From contig CACZZZ010000011.1 in NCBI GenBank assembly GCA_902785825.1, forward strand, positions 1 to 64,000: 64,000 bases of DNA, written 5' to 3'. Each line of letters starts with the position of its first letter. The first letter of the stretch is position 1. This document shows positions 1-8,033 of this stretch, one piece after another. The DNA comes from an uncultured Bacteroidia bacterium. GTDB taxonomy: Bacteria > Bacteroidota > Bacteroidia > Bacteroidales > UBA932. A program made the translations under genes and the position numbers. Below the pieces are notes generated by a model, which saw nothing but the letters and a program-made list of their open reading frames with translations, did no database searches and had not been told where the DNA came from.

Positions 1-28
1 CCTCCAGAATCTGTTCTCTTGTAAGCAT
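1..28 (-). CDS. 5' end of a minus-strand gene running off the window
   Basis: Only the first nine codons are inside the window. Reading the minus strand from the ATG at 28-26 gives MLTREQILE, a plausible protein start. A well-formed Bacteroidota promoter lies just upstream at 46-76, giving a leader of roughly 11 nt. A second ATG at 36-34 would give MRYAYKRTDSG in another frame and looks less natural. The N-terminus vaguely resembles Mrp/ApbC-type P-loop proteins, but nine residues cannot support a function. Confidence 0.4.
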
Positions 29-45
29 ATCTCATGAACTTTTTG

Positions 46-76
46 CAAATGTAGCCAGAATCTCTCCTGGCCACAA
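46..76 (-). promoter_or_regulatory. Bacteroidota-type promoter (minus strand)
   Basis: On the minus strand a TTG (-33 region, 76-74) is followed after exactly 20 bp by TACATTTG (-7 region, 53-46), matching TTG-N20-TAnnTTTG. It points at the gene leaving the left edge, with predicted transcription start near position 39. Confidence 0.6.
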
Positions 77-144
77 TATGCAGTTCATCGGAGGCTTACA
101 ATACTTCATCCTCAATTCTCCAAAAGGCCCTCGCCCAGGGCATC

Positions 145-1011
145 GTGTTTATCGATCCCCGGATCGACTACGCATTCAAACTAATATTCGGCACCCCCGG
201 CAACGAGGACCTTCTCCTGCGCCTTGTCCAGGCCATATTGCCGGAAAAGGGCATTGTCTCTGTTGCCTTGGAGCAACAGGAACAAGTCGGTCTCAGGCCT
301 GATTCACGGCGCTCTGTTGTCGATGTGCGCTGCGGGACAGATGACGGCAGCGAGATGATCATCGAGATGCAGGTCCGCAGCCAGGACGACTTCACCGACC
401 GGCTCGTGTTCTACTCATCATTTCCCATTGTCAACCGCCTCCAGCAGGGGGATAACACCACCTATTCCCTGACGCCTCTTTACATGGTCGGCATCACGGA
501 TTTCATCATCCCGGGAGTGCCCCGCAACGATGACATGATAAACCACTACACGATCCGGAACGTCAAGGACAACGGCATCGAGTTCACGGACAGCCTGCAC
601 TACATCACCGTGGAGTTGCCGAAGCTGACGGAGACTTTGCAGGAGGTCAAGGACACTCCGGAGTGGATCCTTTACACTATCAAGAACATGGGGTCGATGA
701 AGGAGATGCCTACTGAATATCGTGGCAGTTATTTGGAAAAGATGTTCCAATTGTCTAACTTCGCTTCTATGGATGAGATGAGCCAGAGAGAGTACCTTGC
801 CCGTTACATGTGGGAGGTTGACCAGCGGAGCCAGCTCCGCACGGCCAGGAACGAGGGTTTGGCGGAAGGTCGAGCAGAGGGAAGAGCAGAGGGTCGAACT
901 GAAGGTCTGTTCGAGACTGCTAGAATGATGCTTTCTGACGGAGTGGCTTTGTCCAAGATTCAGAAGTACACCGGACTCTCCCAAGATGAGATTCTGAATC
1001 TCAACAAATAA
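145..1011 (+). CDS. Rpn family PD-(D/E)XK nuclease / putative transposase
   Basis: Member of the Rpn (recombination-promoting nuclease, PDDEXK_2) family, 288 aa. These are DNA endonucleases linked to RecA-independent recombination and often annotated as transposases. The family N-terminus is visible (FIDPRIDYAFKLIFG), followed by the catalytic core: Asp in VVDVRC and the E-x-Q of IIEMQV. The tail holds the charged EGRAEG-type repeats usual for the family (about residues 240-260) and ends in a short helix-turn-helix-like segment. The start is a GTG at 145; the frame is open back to position 55 with no ATG, and the family normally begins just before the DPRxDYAFK motif, so GTG is preferred. The gene stands alone. 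A 5' truncation cannot be excluded. Confidence 0.8.
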   Translation: MFIDPRIDYAFKLIFGTPGNEDLLLRLVQAILPEKGIVSVALEQQEQVGLRPDSRRSVVDVRCGTDDGSEMIIEMQVRSQDDFTDRLVFYSSFPIVNRLQQGDNTTYSLTPLYMVGITDFIIPGVPRNDDMINHYTIRNVKDNGIEFTDSLHYITVELPKLTETLQEVKDTPEWILYTIKNMGSMKEMPTEYRGSYLEKMFQLSNFASMDEMSQREYLARYMWEVDQRSQLRTARNEGLAEGRAEGRAEGRTEGLFETARMMLSDGVALSKIQKYTGLSQDEILNLNK

Positions 1012-1049
1012 TCCCCATCGTGATTAATTGAATCATTTACGTTAGGTGT

Positions 1050-1074
1050 CCCATCTCCTGGTTTGAGAGATGGG
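1050..1074. terminator. Hairpin downstream of the Rpn gene
   Basis: CCCATCTC (1050-1057) and GAGATGGG (1067-1074) form an 8-bp perfect stem with a 9-nt loop. Only a weak T-rich stretch follows, so this is a weak intrinsic terminator or just a transcript-end hairpin. Confidence 0.45.
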
Positions 1075-1102
1075 GCCGTTATTTAGGGGGAAGTTAAAGA
1101 TA

Positions 1103-1128
1103 GATCCTTCGCTTCGCTCAGGATGACA
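1103..1128. repeat. CTTCGCTTCGCTC-type dispersed repeat in the intergenic region
   Basis: This 26-bp stretch begins GATCCTTCGCTTCGCTC and ends AGGATGACA; ATCCT and AGGAT form inverted ends. From memory, nearly identical strings are scattered through intergenic DNA of many Bacteroidales. It occupies the 200-bp gap between the Rpn gene and the flavin reductase, with no coding potential. Confidence 0.45.
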
Positions 1129-1211
1129 GCGGGTGCATTTGGAAAAGACGTTCTAATTGCCTAAATTAGCATTTCCAAGGAAGTAATCAATGATCTATAA
1201 ATAATAACACT

Positions 1212-1775
1212 ATGGCAAGAAAGAATTTCGGGGCGAAGCCCTACACATATCCCCAGCCTGTGCTGATCATCGCCGCTTACGGCGAGAATGATGTTCCCTC
1301 AGCTATGAATGCCGCTTGGGGTGGAATCTCTGATTATAAGGAGATTACCATGGATCTGAGCAAAGGCCACAAGACAGTCAAGGATCTCCGGGAAAGGGGA
1401 GCCTTCACGGTGAGCATGGGCACCTTGCCCCAGCTGGTCGCTTGCGATTATGTGGGTGTTGTCTCCGGAAACAAAGTTCCGGATAAGGTCGCCCGCGCGG
1501 GGTGGCATGTGGAGAAATCGTCTTTTGTCGATGCCCCTCTCATTCAGGAACTTCCGCTTGCTCTTGAGTGCAAGCTTATCTCCTACGATGAGGAGACTGG
1601 AATCCTTAAAGGCGAGATCGTGAATGTGAGCGCCGATGAGAGCGTTCTTGACGAGAACGGAAATGTGGATGTGAAAAAGCTTCAGCCCATCACCTTTGAC
1701 CCGTTCAACAACAAGTACATCGTTCTCGGCGAGACTGTCGGTAATGCCTTCAAGGACGGTCTCCAGCTGAAATAG
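1212..1775 (+). CDS. Flavin reductase family protein (flavoredoxin-like)
   Basis: 187 aa, the usual length for a stand-alone FMN-binding flavin reductase / flavoredoxin domain (split-barrel fold). The family-typical N-terminus KPYTYPQPVLIIAAYGE is present. It is followed by NAAWGGISDY and by the TVKDLRERGAFTVSM block that lines the FMN site. The C-terminus, PFNNKYIVLGETVGNAFKDG, is also typical. It probably moves electrons between reduced flavin or NAD(P)H and an acceptor in the anaerobic cytoplasm. The start is the ATG at 1212 with no obvious Shine-Dalgarno. Transcription should end at the strong structured terminator just downstream, so the gene is monocistronic. The physiological acceptor is unknown. 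Confidence 0.85.
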   Translation: MARKNFGAKPYTYPQPVLIIAAYGENDVPSAMNAAWGGISDYKEITMDLSKGHKTVKDLRERGAFTVSMGTLPQLVACDYVGVVSGNKVPDKVARAGWHVEKSSFVDAPLIQELPLALECKLISYDEETGILKGEIVNVSADESVLDENGNVDVKKLQPITFDPFNNKYIVLGETVGNAFKDGLQLK

Positions 1776-1787
1776 ATTTATACCTTA

Positions 1788-1857
1788 GGACCGCATAGAA
1801 AGTTCCTTTTGTTTGAGGGCCTTCGGGCTTCGTTTTACTTTCCGCGGTCCTTTTTTT
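1788..1857 (+). terminator. Long branched intrinsic terminator
   Basis: An outer stem pairs GGACCGC (1788-1794) with GCGGTCC (1844-1850) and continues, after a small bulge, with GAAAGT (1798-1803) pairing ACTTTC (1837-1842). The interior holds a second small GGGCC-TTC-GGGCTT element. Seven T residues follow at 1851-1857. It is unusually large for a terminator and ends eight bases before the next start codon. Confidence 0.75.
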
Positions 1858-1864
1858 ATTGACT

Positions 1865-3709
1865 ATGCATCCTGTCCTCATAAAATTCTTCAAGGCGGCG
1901 ACGACGGCTTCCAAGCCGGTTCAAGATCCGGAAGCTCTTCAGGCAGAGGCTCTTAAAAGGGGCTTCATCATTCATCCGGATATTCTTAACGAAGATGTCG
2001 CCGCATTCGTCAAAGCCGAGGCTATTGATCCCAATTCCACCTTCTACAAGGCTTGGGACGATGTGGTCTCCAAGGACAGGTGGGAACTTTTCCTGGATCA
2101 GGTCGCCCATTACTCCACGACCTATGGGACGGAGTATTCGTTGGCAGGTAACGGCTATGTCCCCAACGATGGGGCAGAGGCACCTGATTTCTCCAGATAC
2201 ACTGTTATCCGGCCAATATCCCGGGATGAGCTATACGATCGTTGCATGGGCCTGGTGACAAGCGGAATAGCTCTGGCATCTGCCACCGTCAAGGCAGTCA
2301 GCGGGGAAATCGTAGATTACCACAAGTCCCTTCCTGACAAGAAACTCGACATCGATTCAGTACGCAACAGGGAAGCTCTCTCGATCCTGGCTTCGGAGCT
2401 GGGGATACGGCCTTCCGATCCTGTCGCCCTCCTGAGATATATCATCTATGAATCGACAGGAATGACCCTCCTTATCAAGAACCAGGATCTGATAAGGCGG
2501 ATCAAACAAACCGCCAACCAGTTTGATTTCAATAAGTTGACAGGAGAAGAAACGGATGCCTTGGCTTCTGTCTTCTACCGTTTCAAAGACCTTTTCCTGG
2601 CGTTCAGGACGCATGAGACGAGGTTCTACGACACTGTCAAAAAAGAGATGGTGACAGAGCCTTCTCCTTCCAGGAAGGTAATAAACCAGATTCGCAGGAA
2701 AGCTGAGAGGCTTCACAAGCCTCTGAAACCCGGCTACTGGGAGACCCTCCTCTCGGCGGAAAGGCCTATGGAGGACATATCCGGACGCCTTGAGACCCTA
2801 AACGCCTTCAAGACAGTATCCCTTCTTCAGATAGTCAGGGAGCGCCTTCTGATGATGGAATCTCCTTCAAAGAGGATGTTCATGATCCGGAATGGGAAGA
2901 CCTTCGTGGCTCCCCTTGAAGAGACCGGTTTTGCCGGCTTGAAAGATTATTACGCTGGTCTTGAGGAACTTCTGGAGAATCATCTGATTCAGATCCTATC
3001 CCCGAAAGCCTGCCCGGTGAAGTTCCCGGAGAAAGTTATCCTTGCCTGCCCATCTTCGGAGAAGAACTTCATTGGGAACTATCCTTTCGGCTCCTGGTAT
3101 CCTCTAAGCGAAAACAACTTTTTCGGAATATATTGGAAGAACGAGTGGGGAACCCATGATTTCGACATTAGCTTTGTCGATCTCGGCGGTCAGAAGGTGG
3201 GCTGGAACAGCGTATATAATACCGGCCACGCTATCTATTCCGGTGATATGACCAACGCTGACCCGGAAGCCAGCGAGATTCTATATTGCAAAGGGACCTG
3301 TGATGACGGGATCATATTCTGCAACCGTTACAATGGGGAAGAAGGGAGCCGGTTCCGCTTCTTCTTCGGGCAGGAGGAAATTACTGAACTGAAGCGGAAT
3401 TACATGGTCGATCCCAATAACATCGTCGTCAACGAGGATCTGACTTCTGATCTTCGCCAATCCATGATCGCGGCCGTGAGCGGTGGGAAGATATTCATGA
3501 TGAGTCTCGGGGTGGGGAATTCCCGTGTCAGCGCCGGGATGGATGCTTCCGACAAAGCGTCCATCATTGCCAGGAAAGCCGCTTGTTTTGTGGATCTGAA
3601 GTCTCTCCTTCTTAAGGCTGGATTTACGGAAGTCGCTGAGGGTGAACAAGCTGAGCTTGACCTTGAGGATCTCCACAAGGACACGCTGATAAGTCTGTTC
3701 TCGGAATAG
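1865..3709 (+). CDS. Large protein with TerD-like C-terminal module
   Basis: 614 aa from the ATG at 1865; an upstream in-frame TTG at 1859 is not favoured. No signal peptide or membrane segment is seen. The N-terminal third is helical and holds KAWDDVVSKDRWELFLDQV followed by HYSTTYGTE. The C-terminal third has FDISFVDLGGQKVGWN, then HAIYSGDMTNADPEASEILY, resembling the DLDLS...W...HSGDLT pattern of TerD-associated proteins such as the MXAN_6230/SCO0854 group, linked to chemical-stress gene sets. Recognition is from memory and tentative; no other ter genes are nearby. The start lies only 7 bp after the T-run of the preceding terminator, so its own promoter must sit within or upstream of that terminator. 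Its stop is 1 bp from the convergent acyl-CoA ligase stop. Confidence 0.6.
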   Translation: MHPVLIKFFKAATTASKPVQDPEALQAEALKRGFIIHPDILNEDVAAFVKAEAIDPNSTFYKAWDDVVSKDRWELFLDQVAHYSTTYGTEYSLAGNGYVPNDGAEAPDFSRYTVIRPISRDELYDRCMGLVTSGIALASATVKAVSGEIVDYHKSLPDKKLDIDSVRNREALSILASELGIRPSDPVALLRYIIYESTGMTLLIKNQDLIRRIKQTANQFDFNKLTGEETDALASVFYRFKDLFLAFRTHETRFYDTVKKEMVTEPSPSRKVINQIRRKAERLHKPLKPGYWETLLSAERPMEDISGRLETLNAFKTVSLLQIVRERLLMMESPSKRMFMIRNGKTFVAPLEETGFAGLKDYYAGLEELLENHLIQILSPKACPVKFPEKVILACPSSEKNFIGNYPFGSWYPLSENNFFGIYWKNEWGTHDFDISFVDLGGQKVGWNSVYNTGHAIYSGDMTNADPEASEILYCKGTCDDGIIFCNRYNGEEGSRFRFFFGQEEITELKRNYMVDPNNIVVNEDLTSDLRQSMIAAVSGGKIFMMSLGVGNSRVSAGMDASDKASIIARKAACFVDLKSLLLKAGFTEVAEGEQAELDLEDLHKDTLISLFSE

Positions 3710-3710
3710 T

Positions 3711-5393
3711 TTATTCTTCCTTCTTGTCCTCTGGTCCGTCCTCTGGCTTGAAGGATTTGTACTTGAAGCGGCGGATTTTCTGGGTCGCGGTCTTCTCGAA
3801 ATCCTCTTTCATCGCGTTCACCTCGCCGATGTTGGACTGCTTGCCGACACGTTTGTTGACATATTCCATGACGGCTTTCTTCCATGACTCCAGGTTCTCG
3901 AAGAATTTCTCCTCCTTCTCGATCATGCCCCAGTCGATGACGTTCTCATCGAACTTCACAAGGGCCACCAGCTTGCCGTCCCGCTCGATGACGAGCGACT
4001 CATTGACGCCTCTCATGTTGTTGATGACCTGCTCGATCTCCTCCGGATAAATGTTCTCTCCAGAGGGCCCCACTATCATATTCCCGAGACGGCCTTTTAT
4101 GTAATAACGGCCTTTGGAGTCCATGCAGGCGAGGTCGCCGGTCCTGAACCAGCCGTCGTCGGTCAGAGCGGCACGGGTTCTTTCCGGGTCTCTGTAGTAG
4201 CCGAGCATGACGTTGTCGCCCTTCGCTATGATCTCTCCCTCGCCAGTTTCCGGATCGACATTCTGGAGCCTGACCTGGACATTGTAGGCCGGGACTCCGA
4301 TCGAGCCGACCACGGTCTTCCCCACGCAGGCGTTGGTGATCAGGGGAGCGGTCTCAGTCAGGCCGTAGCCGATGGCGTAAGGGAACTTGGCCTTATTGAG
4401 GAAGTCCTCCACGGTTGAGTCCAGTTTGGAGCCTCCCACGCCGAAAAATTTGAGCCTGCCGCCGAAAGACTTGTACAACTTCCTGCCCACCAGCCAATAT
4501 AGCACCCTTGGCATCTTCTTTTTCATCCAAGAGAGGATTCGGCTTTTGGCAATAGTGGGGACGACGCTGTTCCTGTAGACCTTCTCGATGATAAGAGGGA
4601 CGGCGCACATGATGGTGGGCCTGACTTTCCGCATGGCCTCCATGAGAATGGATGGTGTCGGCGGTTTCTTTATGTAATACACGCAGCCTCCCACAAATAG
4701 GGGATAGAGGACACTGAACGCCATCTCGTAAGTGTGGGACATCGGCAATATCGAGAGCCAGCGGTCCTTCTTTCCCGCGGGTTGGGCATGGAATGCTGCG
4801 ATTATGTTCTGGCAGAAATTGCGGTGGGAGAGCATAACGCCCTTCGCATTGCCGGAAGTGCCTGAGGTATAGATGATTGAGGCCAGATCGTCGGCCTGAG
4901 GCTCAGCGGAATGGCCCTCGCAGGTAAAGGCGTGGTCGTCTTTCTTGATGAAATCGAAGGTCTCGATGTCAATAACCAGAGTCATCTTTTCCTGGATCTC
5001 GTCCGAGAGCTTCTTCAACAGGCGTCTGGAAATGAATATGGCCTTGCACTCGGAATGGGTCAAGATGTTGGTAACCTCGCTTTCGGAGGAGTCGGGAAGG
5101 ATCGGCACCGTCACCCTGCCGAACGGGACGCAGGAGAACATCGCGACAGTCCAGTTGGGCATATTGTTGGACAGTATCGCCACCTTGTCTCCAGCGCTGA
5201 TCCCGAACCTGTTGAATATTTGTGAGAGTTCCAGGCACTTGTGTTTGAAACTGTCGTAGGTGTATTCCTGCCCGCCATCCACGAAACGTGACAAAGGCCT
5301 TTTGGCGAAGGTGTCTGTCGCCATCTCGAATAGTTTGGACAGGGTGGTGACGTAATTCTCCCTGCTTTGTTTCAATAAGGTCTGGATTGACAT
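3711..5393 (-). CDS. AMP-binding long-chain acyl-CoA synthetase
   Basis: 560 aa ANL-superfamily adenylate-forming enzyme, predicted to activate fatty acids to acyl-CoA (or acyl-ACP) with ATP. The phosphate-binding loop YTSGTSGNAKG lies near residue 175. The A5-type motif GYGLTETAPLI and the A7-type aspartate in DGWFRTGDLA are present, as is the hinge region ending KGRLGNMIVGPSGENIYPEE. The C-terminal domain is complete and ends in a charged tail. It is the last gene of an apparent minus-strand operon parE - acyltransferase - ligase, 10 bp behind the PlsC-like gene. The pairing suggests recycling or incorporation of exogenous fatty acids into membrane lipid. Substrate chain length cannot be read from sequence. 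Confidence 0.88.
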   Translation of the reverse strand: MSIQTLLKQSRENYVTTLSKLFEMATDTFAKRPLSRFVDGGQEYTYDSFKHKCLELSQIFNRFGISAGDKVAILSNNMPNWTVAMFSCVPFGRVTVPILPDSSESEVTNILTHSECKAIFISRRLLKKLSDEIQEKMTLVIDIETFDFIKKDDHAFTCEGHSAEPQADDLASIIYTSGTSGNAKGVMLSHRNFCQNIIAAFHAQPAGKKDRWLSILPMSHTYEMAFSVLYPLFVGGCVYYIKKPPTPSILMEAMRKVRPTIMCAVPLIIEKVYRNSVVPTIAKSRILSWMKKKMPRVLYWLVGRKLYKSFGGRLKFFGVGGSKLDSTVEDFLNKAKFPYAIGYGLTETAPLITNACVGKTVVGSIGVPAYNVQVRLQNVDPETGEGEIIAKGDNVMLGYYRDPERTRAALTDDGWFRTGDLACMDSKGRYYIKGRLGNMIVGPSGENIYPEEIEQVINNMRGVNESLVIERDGKLVALVKFDENVIDWGMIEKEEKFFENLESWKKAVMEYVNKRVGKQSNIGEVNAMKEDFEKTATQKIRRFKYKSFKPEDGPEDKKEE

Positions 5394-5403
5394 TATGAGT
5401 ATA

Positions 5404-5964
5404 TTAATGAGTTACAAATCCTTCGGGATGCTTTCCCTTCATCCCCATTGTCTCGTATATCGCCTGGATCCGGTCAGTGTCGGCCCTCGCGTCGTCAGTG
5501 AGCTCGACCTTCTCTCCGGCGCTGACCCTCTTCTTGCCCCAGTCGAAGTAGCCCAGGTAAACAGGGCAACCTACCGCCTTCGCTATCACATGGTACCCGG
5601 TCTTCCATCTCTTAGTGGCCTTGCGAGTGCCTTCCGGGGCTATTGCCAGGATGAAGGTGTCCTCGTCTTCCATTTGGTCAATGAGGCTCTTTACCATGGA
5701 GGTGGCGTTTGTCCTGTCCACCGGCACGGCTCCCATCTTGCGGATCAGGGGGCCGATCGGCCAGAAAAAGAACTCCTTCTTTATCATGACGTGGGCCTTC
5801 TGGGCGTCGAACTGTGTATAAAACAGATATGAGACTATGAAGTCCATCGCCGATGTGTGTGGCACACCGAGGATAATGGCTTTCTTTTCCGGAACAGGGC
5901 CGCCAACAGTGGTCCATCCCATTTTCTTAAGCATCCATCCGCAGAATCTCGCCCAACGTGTCAT
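5404..5964 (-). CDS. PlsC-like 1-acyl-glycerol-phosphate acyltransferase family protein
   Basis: 186 aa, short for the family but with both hallmark blocks: HTSAMD (H36...D41, the HX4D catalytic motif) and PEGTR (residues 110-114, acceptor binding). Members transfer an acyl chain to lysophosphatidate or related lysolipids at the inner face of the membrane. There is no clear N-terminal membrane anchor, and the region before HX4D is only about 35 residues. It lies between parE (13 bp upstream) and the acyl-CoA synthetase (10 bp downstream), so the two lipid genes probably act together. A glycolipid or ornithine-lipid acyltransferase is possible. Confidence 0.82.
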   Translation of the reverse strand: MTRWARFCGWMLKKMGWTTVGGPVPEKKAIILGVPHTSAMDFIVSYLFYTQFDAQKAHVMIKKEFFFWPIGPLIRKMGAVPVDRTNATSMVKSLIDQMEDEDTFILAIAPEGTRKATKRWKTGYHVIAKAVGCPVYLGYFDWGKKRVSAGEKVELTDDARADTDRIQAIYETMGMKGKHPEGFVTH

Positions 5965-5977
5965 ATTCCTTAAGTAA

Positions 5978-7915
5978 TTAAATATTAATATCTTCCAATT
6001 CCTCTTCAGACTTGAGGTTCGCCCTGATGAAGTTCTGGCGGTCGATCGTGTTGTCGCCCATGTAGAACTCCATGATGTCCGAGATTGATTCCTCGTCCGA
6101 GAGTTTCACGAGATCCAGTCTCATGTCCTCTCCGATGAAATCCACGAACTCATCGGATGAGATCTCTCCCAAACCTTTGAACCTCGTTATCTGGACAGAA
6201 GTCTTCAAGGCCTTGATCGCGTTCTCTTTCTCCTCGGAGGAGTAGCAATAGCGCCTCTCCTTTTTGTTAGCTACCCTGAAAAGGGGAGTCTGGAGAATAT
6301 GCACGTGACCTCGGCGGATCAGATCCGGGTAATATTTCATAAAGAAGGTCAGGACCAGCATCCTGATGTGCATACCGTCGTCATCAGCATCGGTCGCGAC
6401 GATGATATTGTTGTAACGGAGATTGTCGAGGTCGTCCTCCACCCCAAGGGCGGAGATGAGAAGGTTCAGTTCCTCGTTCTCGGCGACTCGCTTCCGGCTT
6501 TCCTTGTAGCAGTTGATCGGCTTTCCCCTAAGGCTGAAAACGGCCTGGTATTCGGCGTTGCGGACCTTCGTTATGGTTCCGGAAGCGGAGTCTCCCTCCG
6601 TGATGAATATGCTGGTCTTCTCAGCCATCTCTTCCTTTCCCTTGGGCATCTTGTCGCAGAAATGGTAGCGGCAGTCGCGCAGTTTCCGGTTATAGACATT
6701 CGCCTTCTTGTTACGTTCCCTGGTCTTCTTCTGAATACCGGCGATCTCCTCGCGCTCGGCCTGGGACTCCTTGATCTTGTTCTCTATGATCGGAACGACA
6801 TCAAGATGGATCCTGAGGTAGTTGTCGAGGTGGCGGGCAACGAAGTCATTGACAAAAGAGCGGATGGTCGGACCGCGGTCAATCTCCAGCGAGCCGTCAG
6901 GGTTCTGTACCTTTTTGCCGTTCTCGTCCGTCTTGTATTTCTCCCACATGTAGGTGGAGCCGAGCTTGGTCTTGGTCTGACCCTCGAAGTTTGGCTCCTG
7001 TATCTGGATGCTGATCGCTCCGATGATGCCTTGGCGGCAGTCCTCGGGCTTGTAGTCTTTCTTGAAATAGTCCTTGAGGGTCTTGGCGATAGCCTCCCTG
7101 AAAGCGGCGAGGTGGGTTCCTCCGTCACGGGTGTTCTGGCCGTTGACAAAGGACGAGATGTTCTCGCCGTAGGAGTTGCCATGCGTCAGAACTATCTCTA
7201 TATCCTCATCCTCAAGGTGGATCGGCTCGTACAGAGGTGTCTCGGACATATTCTCCCTCACAAGGTCAAGAAGACCGTTGTCAGACTTGTAGGAAGTGCC
7301 GTTGAGGACCAGGGTGAGACCTTTTTTGAGGTAAGAATAGTTCTTCACCATGGTCTCGACATAGTCCATGTTGAACTCGAAACCTCCGAACATCTCGTTG
7401 TCCGGGGTAAATATCACAAGAGTTCCGTTCTTCTCGCTGACCTTTTCCTTCTTACCACTGTCCTTCAGCTCGCCACGCTCGTAGCTGGCCCATGAACTCT
7501 CTCCCTCCCTGAACGACTCGACATAGAACTTCTCGGAAAGGGCGTTCACAGCCTTGGTACCCACACCATTAAGACCTACGGACTTCTTGAACACCTTGTC
7601 GTCGAATTTTCCACCGGTGTTCAACTCGCTGGTCGCCTTTACAACCGACCCGAGAGGAATGCCTCGGCCGAAGTCCCTGACCTTGACCTGTTTATCTTCG
7701 ATGTCGATAATAACCTTGTTGCCGTAGCCGGCCGAGAACTCATCGATGCAGTTGTCCACGATCTCCTTCAGGAGGACGTAGATACCGTCTCCCGGGTTAG
7801 AACCGTTTCCCAGTCTGCCGATGTACATTCCAGGCCTGCGCCGGATGTGCTCGACCCCTTCAAGGGTTTTTATGTTGGCGTCTGTATATTCCTCAAAAGT
7901 CCGTTTCTCTGCCAT
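5978..7915 (-). CDS. parE: DNA topoisomerase IV subunit B
   Basis: 645 aa type IIA topoisomerase B subunit, the ATPase half of the enzyme that decatenates and relaxes DNA. The GHKL ATPase signature is present: EIVDNCIDE with the Mg-binding Asn near residue 55, DFGRGIPLG, and GLNGVGTKAVNALS. The TOPRIM block follows with EGDSASG and the metal-binding TDADDDGMHIR. Length and the absence of the extra GyrB insert fit Bacteroidota ParE rather than GyrB. A parC gene should follow in many relatives but here the next genes are lipid enzymes. The ATG at 7915 is preceded by a TAAATTTG -7 box on the minus strand (7949-7942). A 398-codon open frame on the opposite strand is a compositional shadow. Confidence 0.92.
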   Translation of the reverse strand: MAEKRTFEEYTDANIKTLEGVEHIRRRPGMYIGRLGNGSNPGDGIYVLLKEIVDNCIDEFSAGYGNKVIIDIEDKQVKVRDFGRGIPLGSVVKATSELNTGGKFDDKVFKKSVGLNGVGTKAVNALSEKFYVESFREGESSWASYERGELKDSGKKEKVSEKNGTLVIFTPDNEMFGGFEFNMDYVETMVKNYSYLKKGLTLVLNGTSYKSDNGLLDLVRENMSETPLYEPIHLEDEDIEIVLTHGNSYGENISSFVNGQNTRDGGTHLAAFREAIAKTLKDYFKKDYKPEDCRQGIIGAISIQIQEPNFEGQTKTKLGSTYMWEKYKTDENGKKVQNPDGSLEIDRGPTIRSFVNDFVARHLDNYLRIHLDVVPIIENKIKESQAEREEIAGIQKKTRERNKKANVYNRKLRDCRYHFCDKMPKGKEEMAEKTSIFITEGDSASGTITKVRNAEYQAVFSLRGKPINCYKESRKRVAENEELNLLISALGVEDDLDNLRYNNIIVATDADDDGMHIRMLVLTFFMKYYPDLIRRGHVHILQTPLFRVANKKERRYCYSSEEKENAIKALKTSVQITRFKGLGEISSDEFVDFIGEDMRLDLVKLSDEESISDIMEFYMGDNTIDRQNFIRANLKSEEELEDINI

Positions 7916-7941
7916 TTCCTTTACATTGATACGAAATCATA

Positions 7942-7949
7942 CAAATTTA
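7942..7949 (-). promoter_or_regulatory. -7 box for the parE operon
   Basis: TAAATTTG on the minus strand matches TAnnTTTG and lies 27 bp upstream of the parE ATG. No good TTG is found at the expected -33 position, so support is partial. Confidence 0.4.
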
Positions 7950-8033
7950 CTAACTTTTGGCCGGATTTGAAAATCCAAGCGCCAATCAAGTTTGGAAAGG
8001 AATTTGCAAAGGCCTCGATGAAACCTGTTGGTC

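Noticed and set aside
78..302. An alternative frame starting ATG at 78 as the N-terminus of the Rpn protein
   Set aside because: Its product is basic, proline-rich and unlike the family; joining it would need a frameshift, whereas GTG at 145 gives the normal family start.
850..910. Tandem CGAGCAGAGG-like repeats in the Rpn gene as a CRISPR-like array
   Set aside because: They are coding repeats of the EGRAEG tail typical of Rpn proteins; no spacers or cas genes.
6299..7495. A 398-codon open frame opposite parE
   Set aside because: It mirrors the codon pattern of parE, has a Val/Leu-rich low-complexity product, no recognisable domain and no start context. parE is clearly the real gene.
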